DNA of 64,000 nt. Source: Gamsiella multidivaricata. Lineage: Eukaryota > Mortierellomycota > Mortierellomycetes > Mortierellales > Mortierellaceae. The stretch spans positions 1-64,000 of the forward strand of contig NW_026251779.1 of the NCBI RefSeq assembly GCF_025024155.1, given 5' to 3'. The position numbers were made by a program, and so were the translations under genes. A model generated the notes under the pieces. That model saw only the letters and a list, made by a program, of their open reading frames with translations, was not told where the DNA came from and searched no databases. Shown piece by piece: positions 23,109 to 35,121 of this stretch; positions within the stretch are counted from its first letter, which is position 1, and each line of letters begins with the position of its first letter.

Positions 23109-26100
23109 TCATCGCCCTTGGTCAAGGCTCTTCATAAAATTCGTCATCGTCTCTACCTGCGCTCGATAATCCTCCTTGGCCACCGTCAACTCCTCCTGCA
23201 GATGCAAGTTTCGTTGCTTGAGCTGTTCAGATTCCTTAATCGCATTCTCTTTATCTTGCACGGTCTCCAGCAACAGCTCCTTCAATAGTTCAAACTCTTT
23301 GTGAAGTCGCACATACCGCCCGTCCGAGAACTGTAACTGTTCCGTGACATTCTGTATCTTGGTCTCATAGTGCTTCTTGATCAGATACTCGCGGTTCGAT
23401 TGATTTGTCGTACTTGCGTTCACATTCGCAGACGCCGTCGTCGCACCATCCATCTCGTCCCCGATCATCGACCGCCGTGAGGGCTTGTTGTCGATCGGCC
23501 GTCCAGCTGAAGCGCTCATCTCCCTGTCCTTACCGTCCTTGCTCTCCGCGATTTCCTTCGAGTCGTCTGCAATGGTAGGAACGGCTGCCGTCTCTGTCAA
23601 ATCTGCCTGCGTGCCCTCATCTATTAATTCGACATGGTCTGACTGAACAGCTTTATCTGAAGAGTCGACCCTATCCACTTGTGTCGACTCGTCCTTCGGA
23701 CTATTCATGGCGCGCTGGGGTGTATGATCACCATTCTTTCCGTTTATATCCTTGTGCTGCGTCCTTATCAGTGCTTCCTCGCCTGCATAAGATGTGTCGC
23801 TTGCGACGGCCCCATTTGCTCTATATTTTTGTTTCTTGGCCTGCAATAGAAATAGTATAAAGACGTCAGAAACGAGTTATAAACGAGCCGCATCGTCAAA
23901 TGTGCCTGATATTGGGTGTGGGTTTTACCAAAACGGTTTTCAGCTTATTGACTTCCTGCTGCAACTGAAGAGTGAGCTCGACATGCATCTCTAACGAACT
24001 CGACAATGAGGCTTTATCATCCTCAGCACTATCCAATGCAGCTAAAATGCGCACAAATGTATATCTGATTAGTCATTACCCACAATTGCCTAGTAGTCCC
24101 GCAATGAAGCTGTTGGGGATGATTTTTACGTTACCTTGCGCCGCGCTCAGCTCTTCCTGTTTGCTTGTGCTCGACAGCTGGACTGCTTCGATCTGTGCCT
24201 TGAGGCCTTCGATATCAGCCTTCAGGGCTTCCTCTGCAGTCTTCCACGCTAGTTCCTGCTCTTTATGCTTGAGCTCCTCAGCTTCCAGTTCGGCCTTAGC
24301 CTTTACTTCTGCATCCTCCTTTTCCTTAGTATCCTGTTTGTTCTTGCCTTCCTGCGTTTCCTCGACATTGGTTTCAGTCTGGTCAGTGCTATCCTTGCTC
24401 AACCCCTCTGCTGTCTCAGAAGCAACAACAGCCGCAGCAGCGGCGGCAGCGGCCTTTTTTTTCCTGGCCTTCTTTGAAAGCGGTACCTTCTCCTTCTCCG
24501 TTGTCTCCTCCTCCATGGCATGGTCGTCCTCGGTTTCTGCCATCTTCGAATCGTCTTCGACTTTGCTTTCCTCCCTCTTGGCCGAGGCCTTCTCAGCACT
24601 TGCAGCTTCCGCGGCCTTCCTCCGATCCTGCTCAGCGGCCAGACTGGTCCTCGTTTCCTCTAACGATTTCTTCGTTTCTTCCAGCTCTTCTTCAAGCGTT
24701 TTCTTGAGTTGTTCAAGCTCCTTGACTCTCGTCTCTGTGTTCTCCAGATTCGACTTCATTTCTGAAAGATCCTTGGCAAGATCAGCCTTTGTGCGGGACT
24801 CGCCCTCTTTCGCAGACTGTTCAGCCGCCTTCAGTTGCTCGTACTGTGACTGGAGCTGTTCCTGCTCTGTTTTGACTTTTCCTAATTCCGACTCCAGCTG
24901 TCCGATGCGATTGATATGCCCACGTTCCTGCTCTGTAGCCTGCCCACGTGCTAGTTCCAAATCTCTGTTCAGCTGGCCGTTTTGTTCCTGAGCTGCCTTC
25001 AGATTCTGTTGTTCCTGCACCAAAGCTCTCTTTAAGTTCTCATCCGCCTGTTTGAGCGTTGCGTGCTGTTGTGAGAGCTGTGCGTGGGCTTTTTCAAGCT
25101 GTGCTTTGTCCCGCTCGAGAGCGTTGTAGGATTGCTGAAGCTGCGAGAGCTCGGTCGAAATCCACTTGAAAGTCTCAAGTTCGCTGTGGAGTTTCGAATG
25201 TTCTGCCTGAAGGGTCTCTAGCTCGAGTTCGGCCTTCGAAAGTCGTTCGATTTCAGTCTCGAGGCGCTGGACATTATCGCGCAGAGATTGGTTTGCCCGC
25301 TGCTCATCCTTAAGTTCCCTTTTTTTTATGGAAGCAAAAGATAAAGGATGCTTATAAGTAATGATAGCGCAATTTGCATTTTGATTCGATGTCTGATGAG
25401 CCTTGGCGTTGAAAGACGTACCCTGCAAGAACATCCCGAATGAGTCCCAGCTCCTTTTCAATGGCATCCTTTTCCTTGCGTATCAAATTAATCGTGTCCT
25501 CGTTGGCCACTCCTGCACGTTCAACATCCAACTAAGGACAAAGGGGATAAAAAGAACATGTCAGTTCCTAGCCTGGATATTTCTGGTGACCAAGTCTCAT
25601 GCGATTGCTCCATTAAAATACCTGCAGCTCCTGATTCTGCTTTTCCAATGCCTGAATCTTGCCCTGGAGCTCCGTGACATGCCTGGGGTATAATGCATTG
25701 ATCTCATACAGCTGTTGATGCAATTTCTCTATTCATATAATCCAGGTGCCATGGCGGGATTGTCAGGTCGGATCCACAAATCCACAAAATCATAAAAAAA
25801 TCTCTTCAGTTCAGAGATGCAAAGGTTATGAAGCTGTACCATTCTCCTCAATCTTTGCCTGGAGATCTATCGTGGCGGCCTCGAGTGTCGACTGTGACTT
25901 CTCTAGTTCCTTCTTGACGGATGCGCCACCCATTAACCATGACCCTCCTGGTTTCTATCGTATAAGAGCGGTCGAATTTCAGAAATGACTTCAGAGTCGC
26001 ATTTACTCAAGTAAGACAGGACTGAAAATGTAATAACAGTTGGGAGAGTACATACTGCTGATGCCTGATTCTGCAAGTTCTCGATGCGTTTCGTCAGCCG

Positions 26101-26651
26101 CTGATTATGAAAAGAAAGCAGATCCAGATCTTGGAGCGACTAATTTTTTTTTTTTTAAAAAGTGTACAGCACAATGGCCAAAAGCCGTCGAGAAATATCA
26201 TCAGATTATAGACCTTTGGCCAGAGATACTACGTATCATACTGTTGAGCTTCGATCATCCTGTACCTTTCTCACTTCTTGCTCCTTTTCTTTCAGGGCTG
26301 CTTGGATTGCTGCATTTTCCGTTTGCTCCTAAATTGTTCCGAAGCATTAAAGTACATGGGAGAGTCAGCGGCGTCACTTGGATGCAAATGGGTGTACCAA
26401 TCGCCTGGCTCAAGTAACGATCGTCCGCCTTACTTTTTGAAACTTGTTCCTCAGAACGAGATGCTGTGCTTTGATTCTGTTTGAGGAGGTCCAGATGAGG
26501 GCATGCAGAAGATATCAATGCGAGTATTAGGAGTGCTTCGATCTCAGAATGACATGACTCTAGTCTGTCGTCGCGTGCTCCTCTGTCCATACTTTGTGTA
26601 GTCCTGAAAGAGTTTGTGGTACTTCTCCGCGAGTTCCTCGGAGTCGTTCAT
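23109..26651 (-). CDS. PPP1R21-like KLRAQ coiled-coil protein (FERRY complex subunit homologue)
   Basis: The model has ten exons: 26651-26593, 26476-26434, 26328-26266, 26139-26052, 25944-25840, 25728-25622, 25531-25422, 25318-24135, 24041-23929 and 23840-23109. The total is 867 codons plus stop; the exon 4-5 junction is the least certain. The N-terminus (EELAEKYHKLFQDYTKIKAQ, then EQTENAAIQAALKEKEQEVRK and LLSFHNQRLTKRIENLQ) follows the KLRAQ domain of animal PPP1R21. The C-terminus (NREYLIKKHYETKIQNVTEQL) follows that protein's conserved NREQLIKTHYE block. Between them lies about 390 residues of almost continuous coiled coil rich in Gln, Glu and Lys, with an Ala/Lys-rich patch. Animal PPP1R21 is a Rab5-effector (FERRY) subunit on early endosomes that links mRNAs to endosomes. 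The same role here is inference. Confidence 0.82.
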
Positions 26652-28483
26652 GGCTAGTATCCCTCGACGCTGTGTCCTGTGCCCACTGCCGTTCTTATGC
26701 TCGCGCGCCTATCTTCCAGTCGCCTTTGCGTGTGAATGAGTGGAATGGGCAAATGCTGAGTTAGGGCGGGGTAGGTTATGATGAGTGAACGTGTAGAACT
26801 GGGCGCGGTTGAGTGAGTTGAATTATTGAGTATATCCTATCCAAAATGACGTCTACTGCTGCGGTCAAAATGCCAGGCTTTAACGGCAGGCGTGCTCATA
26901 TAAAAATTTTCGTGGCGGCGATCTTTGCTCGATCCTTAGAAAAAAGACCATCACACAAACTGCCTTTTCGCATTAAAGGACATGTGCCGAGGAAAAAGTA
27001 AAGAACCGAGAACGATCTGGGACAACTAGAAATGGTGATGGCAACTTCATGAGGACATTTCCGAGAGTTGTCAGCGCTGGACTCTGTTAAAGAGGAATAG
27101 TTGTCTTGAACCAGAAAAGTTCCGGGCATTCTTTTTTATTTTTTTCGAATGCTTGGAGTGCTTTTTGTTGTGAAAAGACCCTATTACGTGGTCGGCCTAT
27201 TAGGGCAGAGAGTTATTCAAACGGGGCTTGCTCCGGCTCGCTGTCTGGGTCGACCCAATTTTTGGCAACGTCCTCCGAGACGTTCTACTTCTTATTCCAT
27301 CAAAAAGCAAATATGGGACTGGGATTGGAGTGAGAACGAAGGGCGGCGTCGGAAAGGTCAATCGATGCTTGGTTATATTACGATTGTGTGCGGCCACCTT
27401 GAGATCATCGTTATTCGTTGTGATTCACGGGGGCCCCATGGAAACGACCAAGAATAAAATAAAATGCGTTCAAATCTCATTTATTCTGGTCACTGATCTC
27501 ATTTGGTGCTCGTTCACGCTTGCTTGCTTGCTTGCTTGCTTGCAATGGCCCGTTAGCAGCATGCTATCATCTTTCTGAGTGACAGAGAGAGGAGCAGCTG
27601 CAGCGATAACGAGGATGCCACTGTTCAGGCTAGGCTACGCAGTTGCTTTGTATAATCTCGTGTCCTCGACAGATCAGTGGCCAAATACCTTTGTATCGCT
27701 GCTTTCTATCGTTCTTTATCAAGGTGTAAAGGCGACTCAGTCTCATTCTTTCTGCTGCAGCCTGCAGTGATGACAGTTTTCACCGGTCGATAGGCGAGTG
27801 AGTATGGTTCCTTTCTTCCTTCCTCTCTTCTTTCTTTTTCCTCTTTCTCTTTTCTTTGTCTTCTTCAGAGACGTAAGGTCAGTGAATCGAATGTTCAATA
27901 AAGCAAATGTTCAAAAGGTAACCTGTTCCGGAACTGCAACAGATGGAGCGGCTGCTGCAAGTGCTATCTGCGATGCATGCGTGCGGTGCGTGTGATTTAT
28001 ACGGCGTCTGTGATATCTGTGGGCTTGGACTTGGAATGGACTACGAAGGCGAGGATGGTCATTGGCTCATCGGATCCTTTATACAACATCGCACCAGCCC
28101 ACTATGGACAGGTCGGCCAATGTGCACTGGCAGCGGTTTGGGGGACACTGGCGGTACAAGGACCTTCATGTCGCAAACAAAGTGCTATGTGCTACATGTT
28201 GTGAGCACTAGCTCAGGTCGGCTGCGCTTGTGTGTAGTGACCAATGACATACTGGGCTGCGATTTGCTTGGGCCCAAACCGTCCCTTATATTTTGTCGAG
28301 GTACCGTTAGTCTGTGCAGTCTCCTAGATCCCAATACTACCGCCATTTGAACCATCTATCCGTCCTAGCTTGAATGAGCAATTCCTGCTGCGGATCGCAT
28401 ATTATTGCTACTTTCTCGTATAAAGACTATATGTACATAGGCTATGCATAGTAATATATATCCAGCCGATAAACAAAACCACC
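26652..28483. other. Intergenic, 1.8 kb, no supported gene
   Basis: This is the upstream region of the PPP1R21-like gene and the downstream region of the LRR gene. It contains a short CTTG tetranucleotide array (about 27,523-27,543) and T/C-rich tracts. The longest open frame (27,943-28,350) is Cys/Gly-rich with no recognisable domain, no supporting splice pattern and no core promoter that I could see. Confidence 0.5.
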
Positions 28484-31400
28484 TCACTGACCCTGAGTTG
28501 AGTCCCCATCCATCTCTGCAAGCACCATCAGCCAGTTCTTTCCGGCCTCGTTACGCATGGCCTCGATTTTGCGCCTGTACCCGTCCGCTCCACCATCATC
28601 CGAGGAGAACGATCCAATCGGCGACGAAGGTCTTAACCTCGGCGAGACCGCACTGTTCATGGGCATTGTTCTCGTCTTCTTCAGGATCTTCCTGGAAGGT
28701 TCATGTTGGTGAGCTGAAGTTGAATGCACACCTGCACCCACAGAATTGCCCGAACGCTCGAGCTGCAGCGATGTCATTGACCGCTCGAGGGATGCAAGCC
28801 GGTGTCGGTGCACATGGTGTCCATCTTTACAAAGTGTGTGGTCCTCATTCGAGTCATGTTGTTCCTGTGCCTCGTCACCCGCAAAGCTGACGCTCGAAAC
28901 CCCCGTGTTCTTCTTTGTCGCACGCTTCTTGACCTTGATGGACTCCTTTTCGTCTCCTTTTCCGTGGCCGTTACGTCCGTTGCTACTAGCGTTGTCTACC
29001 GCTTGCCCGTTCTCTTCAGCCTGGCCTGGCGACTCACTTGTAGGCCACGACGTTGATTTTGTGCTCTTTTTCTTTTTCTTTTTCTTCTCCTTAACACCCG
29101 CCGAGGGCCCAAGGGCAGCTCCAGACGTCTTGGCTGTAATTGCTGCGACCTCATCGTCATGCAGTGCATCCAAATCCTTCACGTCCACATCCGCATGCGC
29201 CAGACTATGATGCTCGTCCTCATGATCGCTATCCAGATTCACGACTCTCTTGACGCGTTTTGTCGACTTGACTAGCTTCTTCTTGACTAGTTTGTTGATA
29301 GGTGCGTTGGGCCCTACACCCGGAGAGGTAGCAGCATTGAGTGCCTCTTCCGCTACGGATTGCGAAAGTAAGTGGTTATGGTTATCGTGGCCTTGCGAGA
29401 GTTCCTGTGCGAATGTAGCGACGGGTGCGGAGGCTGCGGGTATATTAGCCACGTTGTTGATGCTGGAGATGGTCGTCGAAAAGGATGAAGGGCTCATATT
29501 GGCGAGAGCACGCTTCTCCACAAACGAGGCAAAGGATCCATCCAGTAGCAGATCATGTCCATTCGCTTTGAAGACTACTAATATCTCGAGACGATACTTG
29601 GGCTATACAATATTGAAAAGTAAATGCAGGCCCAAGTTAAAGTGGAGCGTCCTCGCAGCTTGACGTCGTGTTTTGGTATCTTTTAGCATCGCTAGCGCCC
29701 TACCTGAATAGCACAGAAAGGATTACGTTCAGACCAGACCTCACGAATGCCAGGAAGAGCCGCCAGTCGGCCAACCTCAGCTGCCTCGTCCAAATGATTC
29801 TCTCTAACATCAACCTTTTCTAGGTTCCAAAGCCGTTCTAGTCCCGAAAGGCTCTCTAGACGGTTTCCGCGCAAGTCCAGGACAGAAATGTTGCCCAGGA
29901 TCTGGTAGATGGACTGTACACCCGAGATCATGTTGTACGACAGGTTGAGTTGATTGAGGTTGTGCAAATGAATCAGCCCAGAGGGTGGCGAGAGGAAGAG
30001 GTTGTGCGAAAGGTCCAGGCTGGTGACGGACTGTGTGTGCGAAAACGTGTCATTGTGGGCTAAGGATGGAAACGAGTTGTCGGACAGGGACAGGTGGCGA
30101 AGGACCGGCCACATCTTTAGTGACGACAGGATTATAGCATCATCTTCTTCGATCTCTCGCCCCTGTGCAAGTGTAACAGAACCATTGGAACCGTTGCCAT
30201 CGCCGCTACTGTCACCTCTTTCCGCAGTAACACTGTACCCAAGTTCTTGTGATGTCAACGCGGCGTCCTTGAGCGCTTCCTGTTGCTCCTCCTTGATCTG
30301 GACTGCCCTACTGTTTTCCCGTAAAACCCTCAGTCGACGTCTCTTCTCGCTCTTGACGACTGCAGTGACGATGACATCGTACACGTCCTCGATCCCAGAC
30401 TGAATGATGACCAAAGATCTCAACTGCTTCATCAATGTCTCCCATCCTTCGATGCAGTCTGGTGGTATCTTGTGCAGCTCCAGGTGCGTGAGGGCCGGAA
30501 ACGTGGCTGAGAGTGGTAGCAGTAGCAATGATTTCTTGTTATTGGTGGCCTCCCCATCCGTCTCCAAGGACTGTCCATGGTTGAGTAGCGTAAGGATCGT
30601 ATCTGCATTGAAGCCCTCAATCCTGCCCTTGCCCCGGATGTGATCCCCCGGAGGGATCTTGGCAACCAGACGTAGACTTGGGACGTGTTTCAGAAACTTG
30701 CGAATAAAGTGGATATCATCCGTGACGGTCAGGCTGCTTGAGTTGAAGGATGCCGCGGTCGACCATTGCTTCCATCCAGTGATCAGCGTGAGAGTGGAGA
30801 CTGCCGTCGATGAAAACGAACGGATAGACTGTGGCCGTGTCGAAGCCTCTCCTCCTGCTCCTGCTGTTCCAGTGCCACCACCACCTGTTGTGGGTATCTT
30901 TGACGGCGGAAATAACAAATTACTCGCAGGGTTCAGGATGCCACTTCCTGTTTTCGCACCCTGTCCTGCTGAAGGAATAACGCGGGGTTTAGAATCTCCA
31001 ACAGTACTTGATGTGGTTCCCTCCCATCCCTCAAATTCGATGCCGACCTGCTCAAACCGCTCGAGCAGATAGAGGAGATAATACAGATCCAAGGGGAAGA
31101 TAGGGGCGCGTAGCTGAGCCTGCTGGTAGAGCTGGATTTCAGCTGGATTGGAGTCTGGAAGGATGGCGCTTGTGCCGTCCCATGACCCGTTGTAGATATC
31201 TCTGTCGGCTCCACGCGGTTTTGAGTCGTCGCCGATGAGCGAGGCAGGGGCGATGGAGTTGACGACGGCGGAGGTAGCGTTCCAGAGGGACGAGACCATG
31301 CCCTGGTAGGCCGCGGCCATGGGGTCTCCTGGGGTGAGGAAAGGGCGGGCATTGGCGGCTGCTACTGAGGCGACTGAAGTAGCTTTGGTGGCATTCTCTG

Positions 31401-31509
31401 GGGCTTCTTGCGGCGGGGCCAACGTGGGAGGTAGAAGTCGCCGTTGGTTGGAGCGGAGGTAGTGCGAAAGCGTGCGAATATACTTGTCGCCATTGATGGG
31501 CTTATCCAT
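28484..31509 (-). CDS. Leucine-rich-repeat protein (SDS22/STK11IP-like architecture)
   Basis: The model has two exons, 31509-29704 and 29602-28484, giving 974 residues. The middle carries canonical SDS22-type leucine-rich repeats (about residues 490-600): LRHLSLSDNSFPSL, VTSLDLSHNLFLSPP, LNQLNLSYNMISGV, ISVLDLRGNRLESLSGL, LEKVDVRENHLDEA. They are capped by IREVWSERNPFCAIQPKYR, the usual LRR-cap. The N-terminal third is a helical region without a recognised domain. The C-terminal third is disordered, with a poly-Lys tract (KEKKKKKKK) and Ser-rich stretches. The overall plan resembles fungal LRR proteins related to STK11-interacting protein/nischarin, which act as scaffolds. I cannot assign a partner or pathway. 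The start MDKPINGDKYIRTLS at 31509 is the first ATG of the frame. Confidence 0.82.
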
Positions 31510-32214
31510 TGCAGGCGGGTTCTTGTGTGTAAGGATAGTCAGGGTGAGGGTGTGGATGCGGATGGGGTGATGGCAGATGTTGATGGAAGAAGCTGAAGGA
31601 GAAGAAGGAGAAGAGGAAGGATGGGGCACAGGGTGCGAAGAGAAGGTTTCTGTTTCGACGTGACCAGCACGCTGTTATTATTGTTTTTTTCATAGGGAGA
31701 GAAAGGGAGGGAAAACCGAATACAGCACATGGGTGCGTGTCTTCCTTTTTTTTTTCCCTCCAACCTCACAAAACACGAAGCACAAAGCACGAAGCACGAA
31801 GCACGCACACCCTGGACAGCATCGACTATGGTCTATCCTGCACGCCGTCTTCTGCTCCTTCTGCTGACAGTCTGCACGGGTAGGGCACACGAACAGAGAC
31901 CTTGTCATCTTCTACAGGTCAGCTCTACAGAAGAAGGACCACACCATGTCCATCCCGCCAGTCCTGTGTCTCCAAAAGCAGATGATGAGATTTGAGTATG
32001 TGAACACAATACCCTGTTCTACGAGCGTGGATGATAGAGCACGAGAATGCTCTCATTTATGCAACAAACAATAAAACAGTAGTAGCATGGCTATACATAT
32101 TTCTTTTTCCTGTTCGTGCTATTAATCGCAGCGGTAGTATGGATAAGTTTTACTGCATTAGTTGGCTGCATCTTCGCTCCCTGTGCATGTCAAAGTATTA
32201 AAGCAGATCGTCCA
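31510..32214. other. Intergenic, no gene seen
   Basis: This is the promoter region of the LRR gene and the 3' flank of the gamma-glutamyltransferase gene. It holds short A/C/G-rich repeats (a GCACGAA-type motif repeated near 31,770-31,805) and a T-run near 31,747. No coding signal was found. Confidence 0.5.
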
Positions 32215-34553
32215 TCAGTATCCGGCTGCAATGGCGTGCTTCCTCGTATCGCTTGACGCGTAGATGTACCCATCGGTCTCTCGTATCACAGCCTGCACCT
32301 CAGCCTTGGCCAAAGCACGATCAAAGATGGTAACGTTATGTCCAATTCCTCTTAGGAATGCAATCTCTGTTGTCGAATACCCGGCCTCGATATCCACAAC
32401 ATTAGGCATTAGCTGGTGGTGAATGCGAGGGCCCTCAATCGCATCCATGATATTCATGTCGTGGTTGTACACGTTCAACATGGTCTGACATATATTTAAA
32501 AAAGAGTGTCCATTAATTGAAATGCATGAAATCCCACGTGGCAGATAAAACAAAAGCGCGGTTTGTACCTGAAGTACTGCAGTCAAAATCCTAGATCCTC
32601 CGCTTCCACCAAGAGCCATCTCGAACCGCCCGTCCTTCTCAACAATCGTCGGCACACACGACGACAGAGGCCTCTTTCCAGGCTCAGGATAGTTGTAGGG
32701 CGAGGGCTGCAGTCCAAACGCATTGGCCCGACCCGGGATTGAAAAGTCATCCATCTCGTCGTTCAAGATCACACCGGACTTTGGATCCATTAGCTTTGAC
32801 CCGAATAACAAGTTGACAGTCGAAGTCAATGCTACGGACATGTCGTCCTTGTCCACAGCTGAGAGATGTGTTGTACCATGGTTGTCGATCGCACCCCAGT
32901 GCGGATTGTAGTACTCCACAGGGAAAGTGCGCGTGTCGGAGATATTGGCACGGATCTGAGCGGCCGTGTCCTTCGACATCATATTCTCAATCTTGGCTTC
33001 AAGGTCTGTGAAATCTGGATCGCCAAGCTCGGTTCTTTGTGCAAATCCGACTATGCAAGGGAGAGAGGCTTGAAGTGTCAGCCACCTCAACGCCGTACCA
33101 TTTCAACGTAGCATGCATGTTTTGCGATTATCAGACGCTTACATTTCATGGCTTCAATAAGGCGATGCGTGTCCAGGTTGGCATCGTCCTTGACCTTGCC
33201 CACATTGTAGCGCTCCAAGATGTTCAAAATGCTGATCAGAGCTGGCCCACTGGTCGGTGCTGGCGAGGTGTAAATCTTACGTCCCTGGTAATAGCCTACC
33301 ATCGGCTTCTTGACTAACGGCCTGTAGTCCTTCATATCCTGCATCGTCAAAATCCCTCCGTGTTCTTGCACATGGTCGACGATCATCTTGGCAATCTCTC
33401 CTGTATAAAATACATCCGCCCCCTCTTTTCCAATGGCCTCCAATGTATTCGCGAGTGCCTCTCGCTTAATCAGCTGTCCTTCTCTCAGTGCCAGACCGTC
33501 CGCTGCAAAGACACGAGACCAGTCAGGCTCTGTCTCCATCATCTCTTTCACCAGTTGGATTCGGCGCGCCAGTTCGGGCCCAACAGTCCACCCTTCTCTC
33601 GCCATCCTGACCGATGGAGCAAACAGTCTTTCCCATGGTAACTTGCCATATCGCTTATGAGCGAGTTCAAGTCCACGTATCTCGCCAGGCACGGCTACAG
33701 AGAGTCCACCACGCTGCGCGAGGATGGGATCTTTCTTGAACATGGTCAGGTAAGACGCAGCGGGGGCCGTCTCTCGGAAATCGATAATCTCGACTGTGCC
33801 GTTGGGAAGGCGGATGGCCATAAATCCTCCTCCACCGATGCCGGCGGAGAAAGAGTTCACAGTACCGATGCAGAGACATGAGGCGATAGCCGCATCCACG
33901 GCATTTCCTCCCTCTTTTAAAACTATGCAAGGGAGAGGTCGATACGATGCGGGGTGTGAAATGGACGGTTTGGGGCATTATCCATAGCATAGAAAACGAA
34001 AAGGTTAGTTGACTGCTCACATCAATTGGCGTCAACATAGACTAACGAATATTTCCCATGCCCATGCCTAATATATACCTTCCACACCAATCTCTGAACA
34101 ATGGATCTCCTCCGCAGCAACAGCTCCATACTTGGCCTTGATCAGCACCGGTGGGTTCTTTTCAATGACTGGCAGCAATTTGAGTAGGGAAATTGTAAGT
34201 TAAAGCCAGGCCATACTCTTCGCCAACTTAGTTCAAGAGTCATTGAAGACGGTGTGCAACAAGACGGATGCCATACTTGGTGCGCTGCCGACCTTGAAGA
34301 CCAAGGTGACAGCCAGGAGGATGACGAGGATGCCAGAGATGGAGATGAGCATGACAATAATGGTTTTCCTTGCATGCTCAGGCAGGACCCTCTTTGAGCT
34401 CGGCCGCTTGCTGGCACTATTAGCAGAGGCGCGAGGTCGGTCGTTCAAAAGGGCCGCTGTTTCCGATTCATCTATCGAGTGCAATGGATTGGCCTGTCCG
34501 AGCTCTGCAGACGACAGACCGTCGCGCTGGTTCTTGAGGCTCCCGCTTGTCAT
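32215..34553 (-). CDS. Gamma-glutamyltransferase (gamma-glutamyl transpeptidase)
   Basis: The model has five exons: 34553-34277, 34168-34079, 33922-33143, 33050-32569 and 32484-32215. It gives 632 residues. The enzyme cleaves the gamma-glutamyl bond of glutathione and its conjugates and transfers or hydrolyses the glutamyl group. Residues 1-60 are hydrophilic. They are followed by one membrane segment (TIIVMLISISGILVILLAVTLVF), giving a type II protein whose catalytic part faces the vacuole lumen or cell exterior. Family blocks: AAEEIHCSEIGVEVLKEGGNAVDAAIA; GIGGGGFMAIRLPNG; FRETAPAA; APTSGPALISILNILE; the autoprocessing/catalytic Thr in DNHGTTHLSAVD; and GGSGGSRILTAVLQ. All the key regions look intact, so it is probably active after self-cleavage. 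It is divergently transcribed from GPN2. Confidence 0.95.
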
Positions 34554-34706
34554 TGCGTATCGTGTTTGAAGTGATATTCCTATTTGGGTCGATGAGGAAA
34601 GAGAGCGTATGGGGAGGTAGCGCGGTGGAGGGAGACAAGGACGAGAAGAAGAAGACGAAGAGACGGACGGGGATGGCCGCCAGCAAGAGGTAAGAAAAGA
34701 GCGGAA

Positions 34707-34729
34707 GGGGGGGGGGGGGGGGGGGGGGG
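34707..34729. repeat. Poly-G tract (23 G)
   Basis: This is an unbroken G run in the intergenic region between two divergent genes, flanked by GGAAGG-type purine repeats. Its exact length is likely to be unreliable in sequencing. Confidence 0.9.
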
Positions 34730-34911
34730 AAGGAAGGAAAGAAGGAGGGAGGGGAGGAAGGAAGGAGGGGGGTTGGCGGACTGCAGCCAATGATCCAAGG
34801 GGGTGTGGGAGTGTTACCAATGCCCACGGACTGTACCACCCAATGTTGTCCTTTGCACTGCCCTCCTTCGCGCACAGTGCAACAGGGGGCTGGTTACAAA
34901 GGGGGCAGTCG

Positions 34912-34934
34912 TTTTTTTTTTTTTTTTTTTTTTT
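34912..34934. repeat. Poly-T tract (23 T)
   Basis: This is an unbroken T run about 190 bases upstream of the GPN2 start codon. Poly(dA:dT) tracts of this length typically exclude nucleosomes at fungal promoters. Confidence 0.9.
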
Positions 34935-35121
34935 CGTCTGGGCGCAATTGAAATCACGTGTATACTCAGCTAATAGAGTGGCACCCTCGAAGATCCTTCC
35001 TTGCCATTCGATCGTTTAGACTTTGTTTGGCATCACAACTGCATCGCACCTCCAGCTCAACACCCAGGAAACAACCGAGAAGGACAGAAACAGGTTATAA
35101 TTAAAGGATACAGCCACACAA

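Larger units (their letters stand above)
34554..35121. promoter_or_regulatory. Divergent promoter region between GGT and GPN2
   Basis: The 568 bases drive transcription both ways. The region is strikingly structured: a purine-rich tract with a run of 23 G residues (34,707-34,729) and then GGA/GAAGG repeats up to about 34,770, plus a run of 23 T residues (34,912-34,934). No TATA element was obvious. Bidirectional promoter use is inferred from the gene arrangement. Confidence 0.5.

Noticed and set aside
23972..24991. A 339-codon plus-strand Ser-rich frame
   Set aside because: It is a shadow of the Glu/Lys-rich coiled-coil exon of the PPP1R21-like gene on the opposite strand.
26040..26139. GTATGT donor at 26,055 as the end of PPP1R21-like exon 4
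   Set aside because: It leaves the next exon in a frame with an immediate stop. A donor three bases downstream (GTACTC), with an acceptor at 25,945/25,944, keeps the frame and gives a whole-codon total.
27943..28350. A 135-codon Cys/Gly-rich frame in the 1.8-kb gap
   Set aside because: It has no recognised domain, splice context or core promoter, and its composition does not resemble the window's real proteins.
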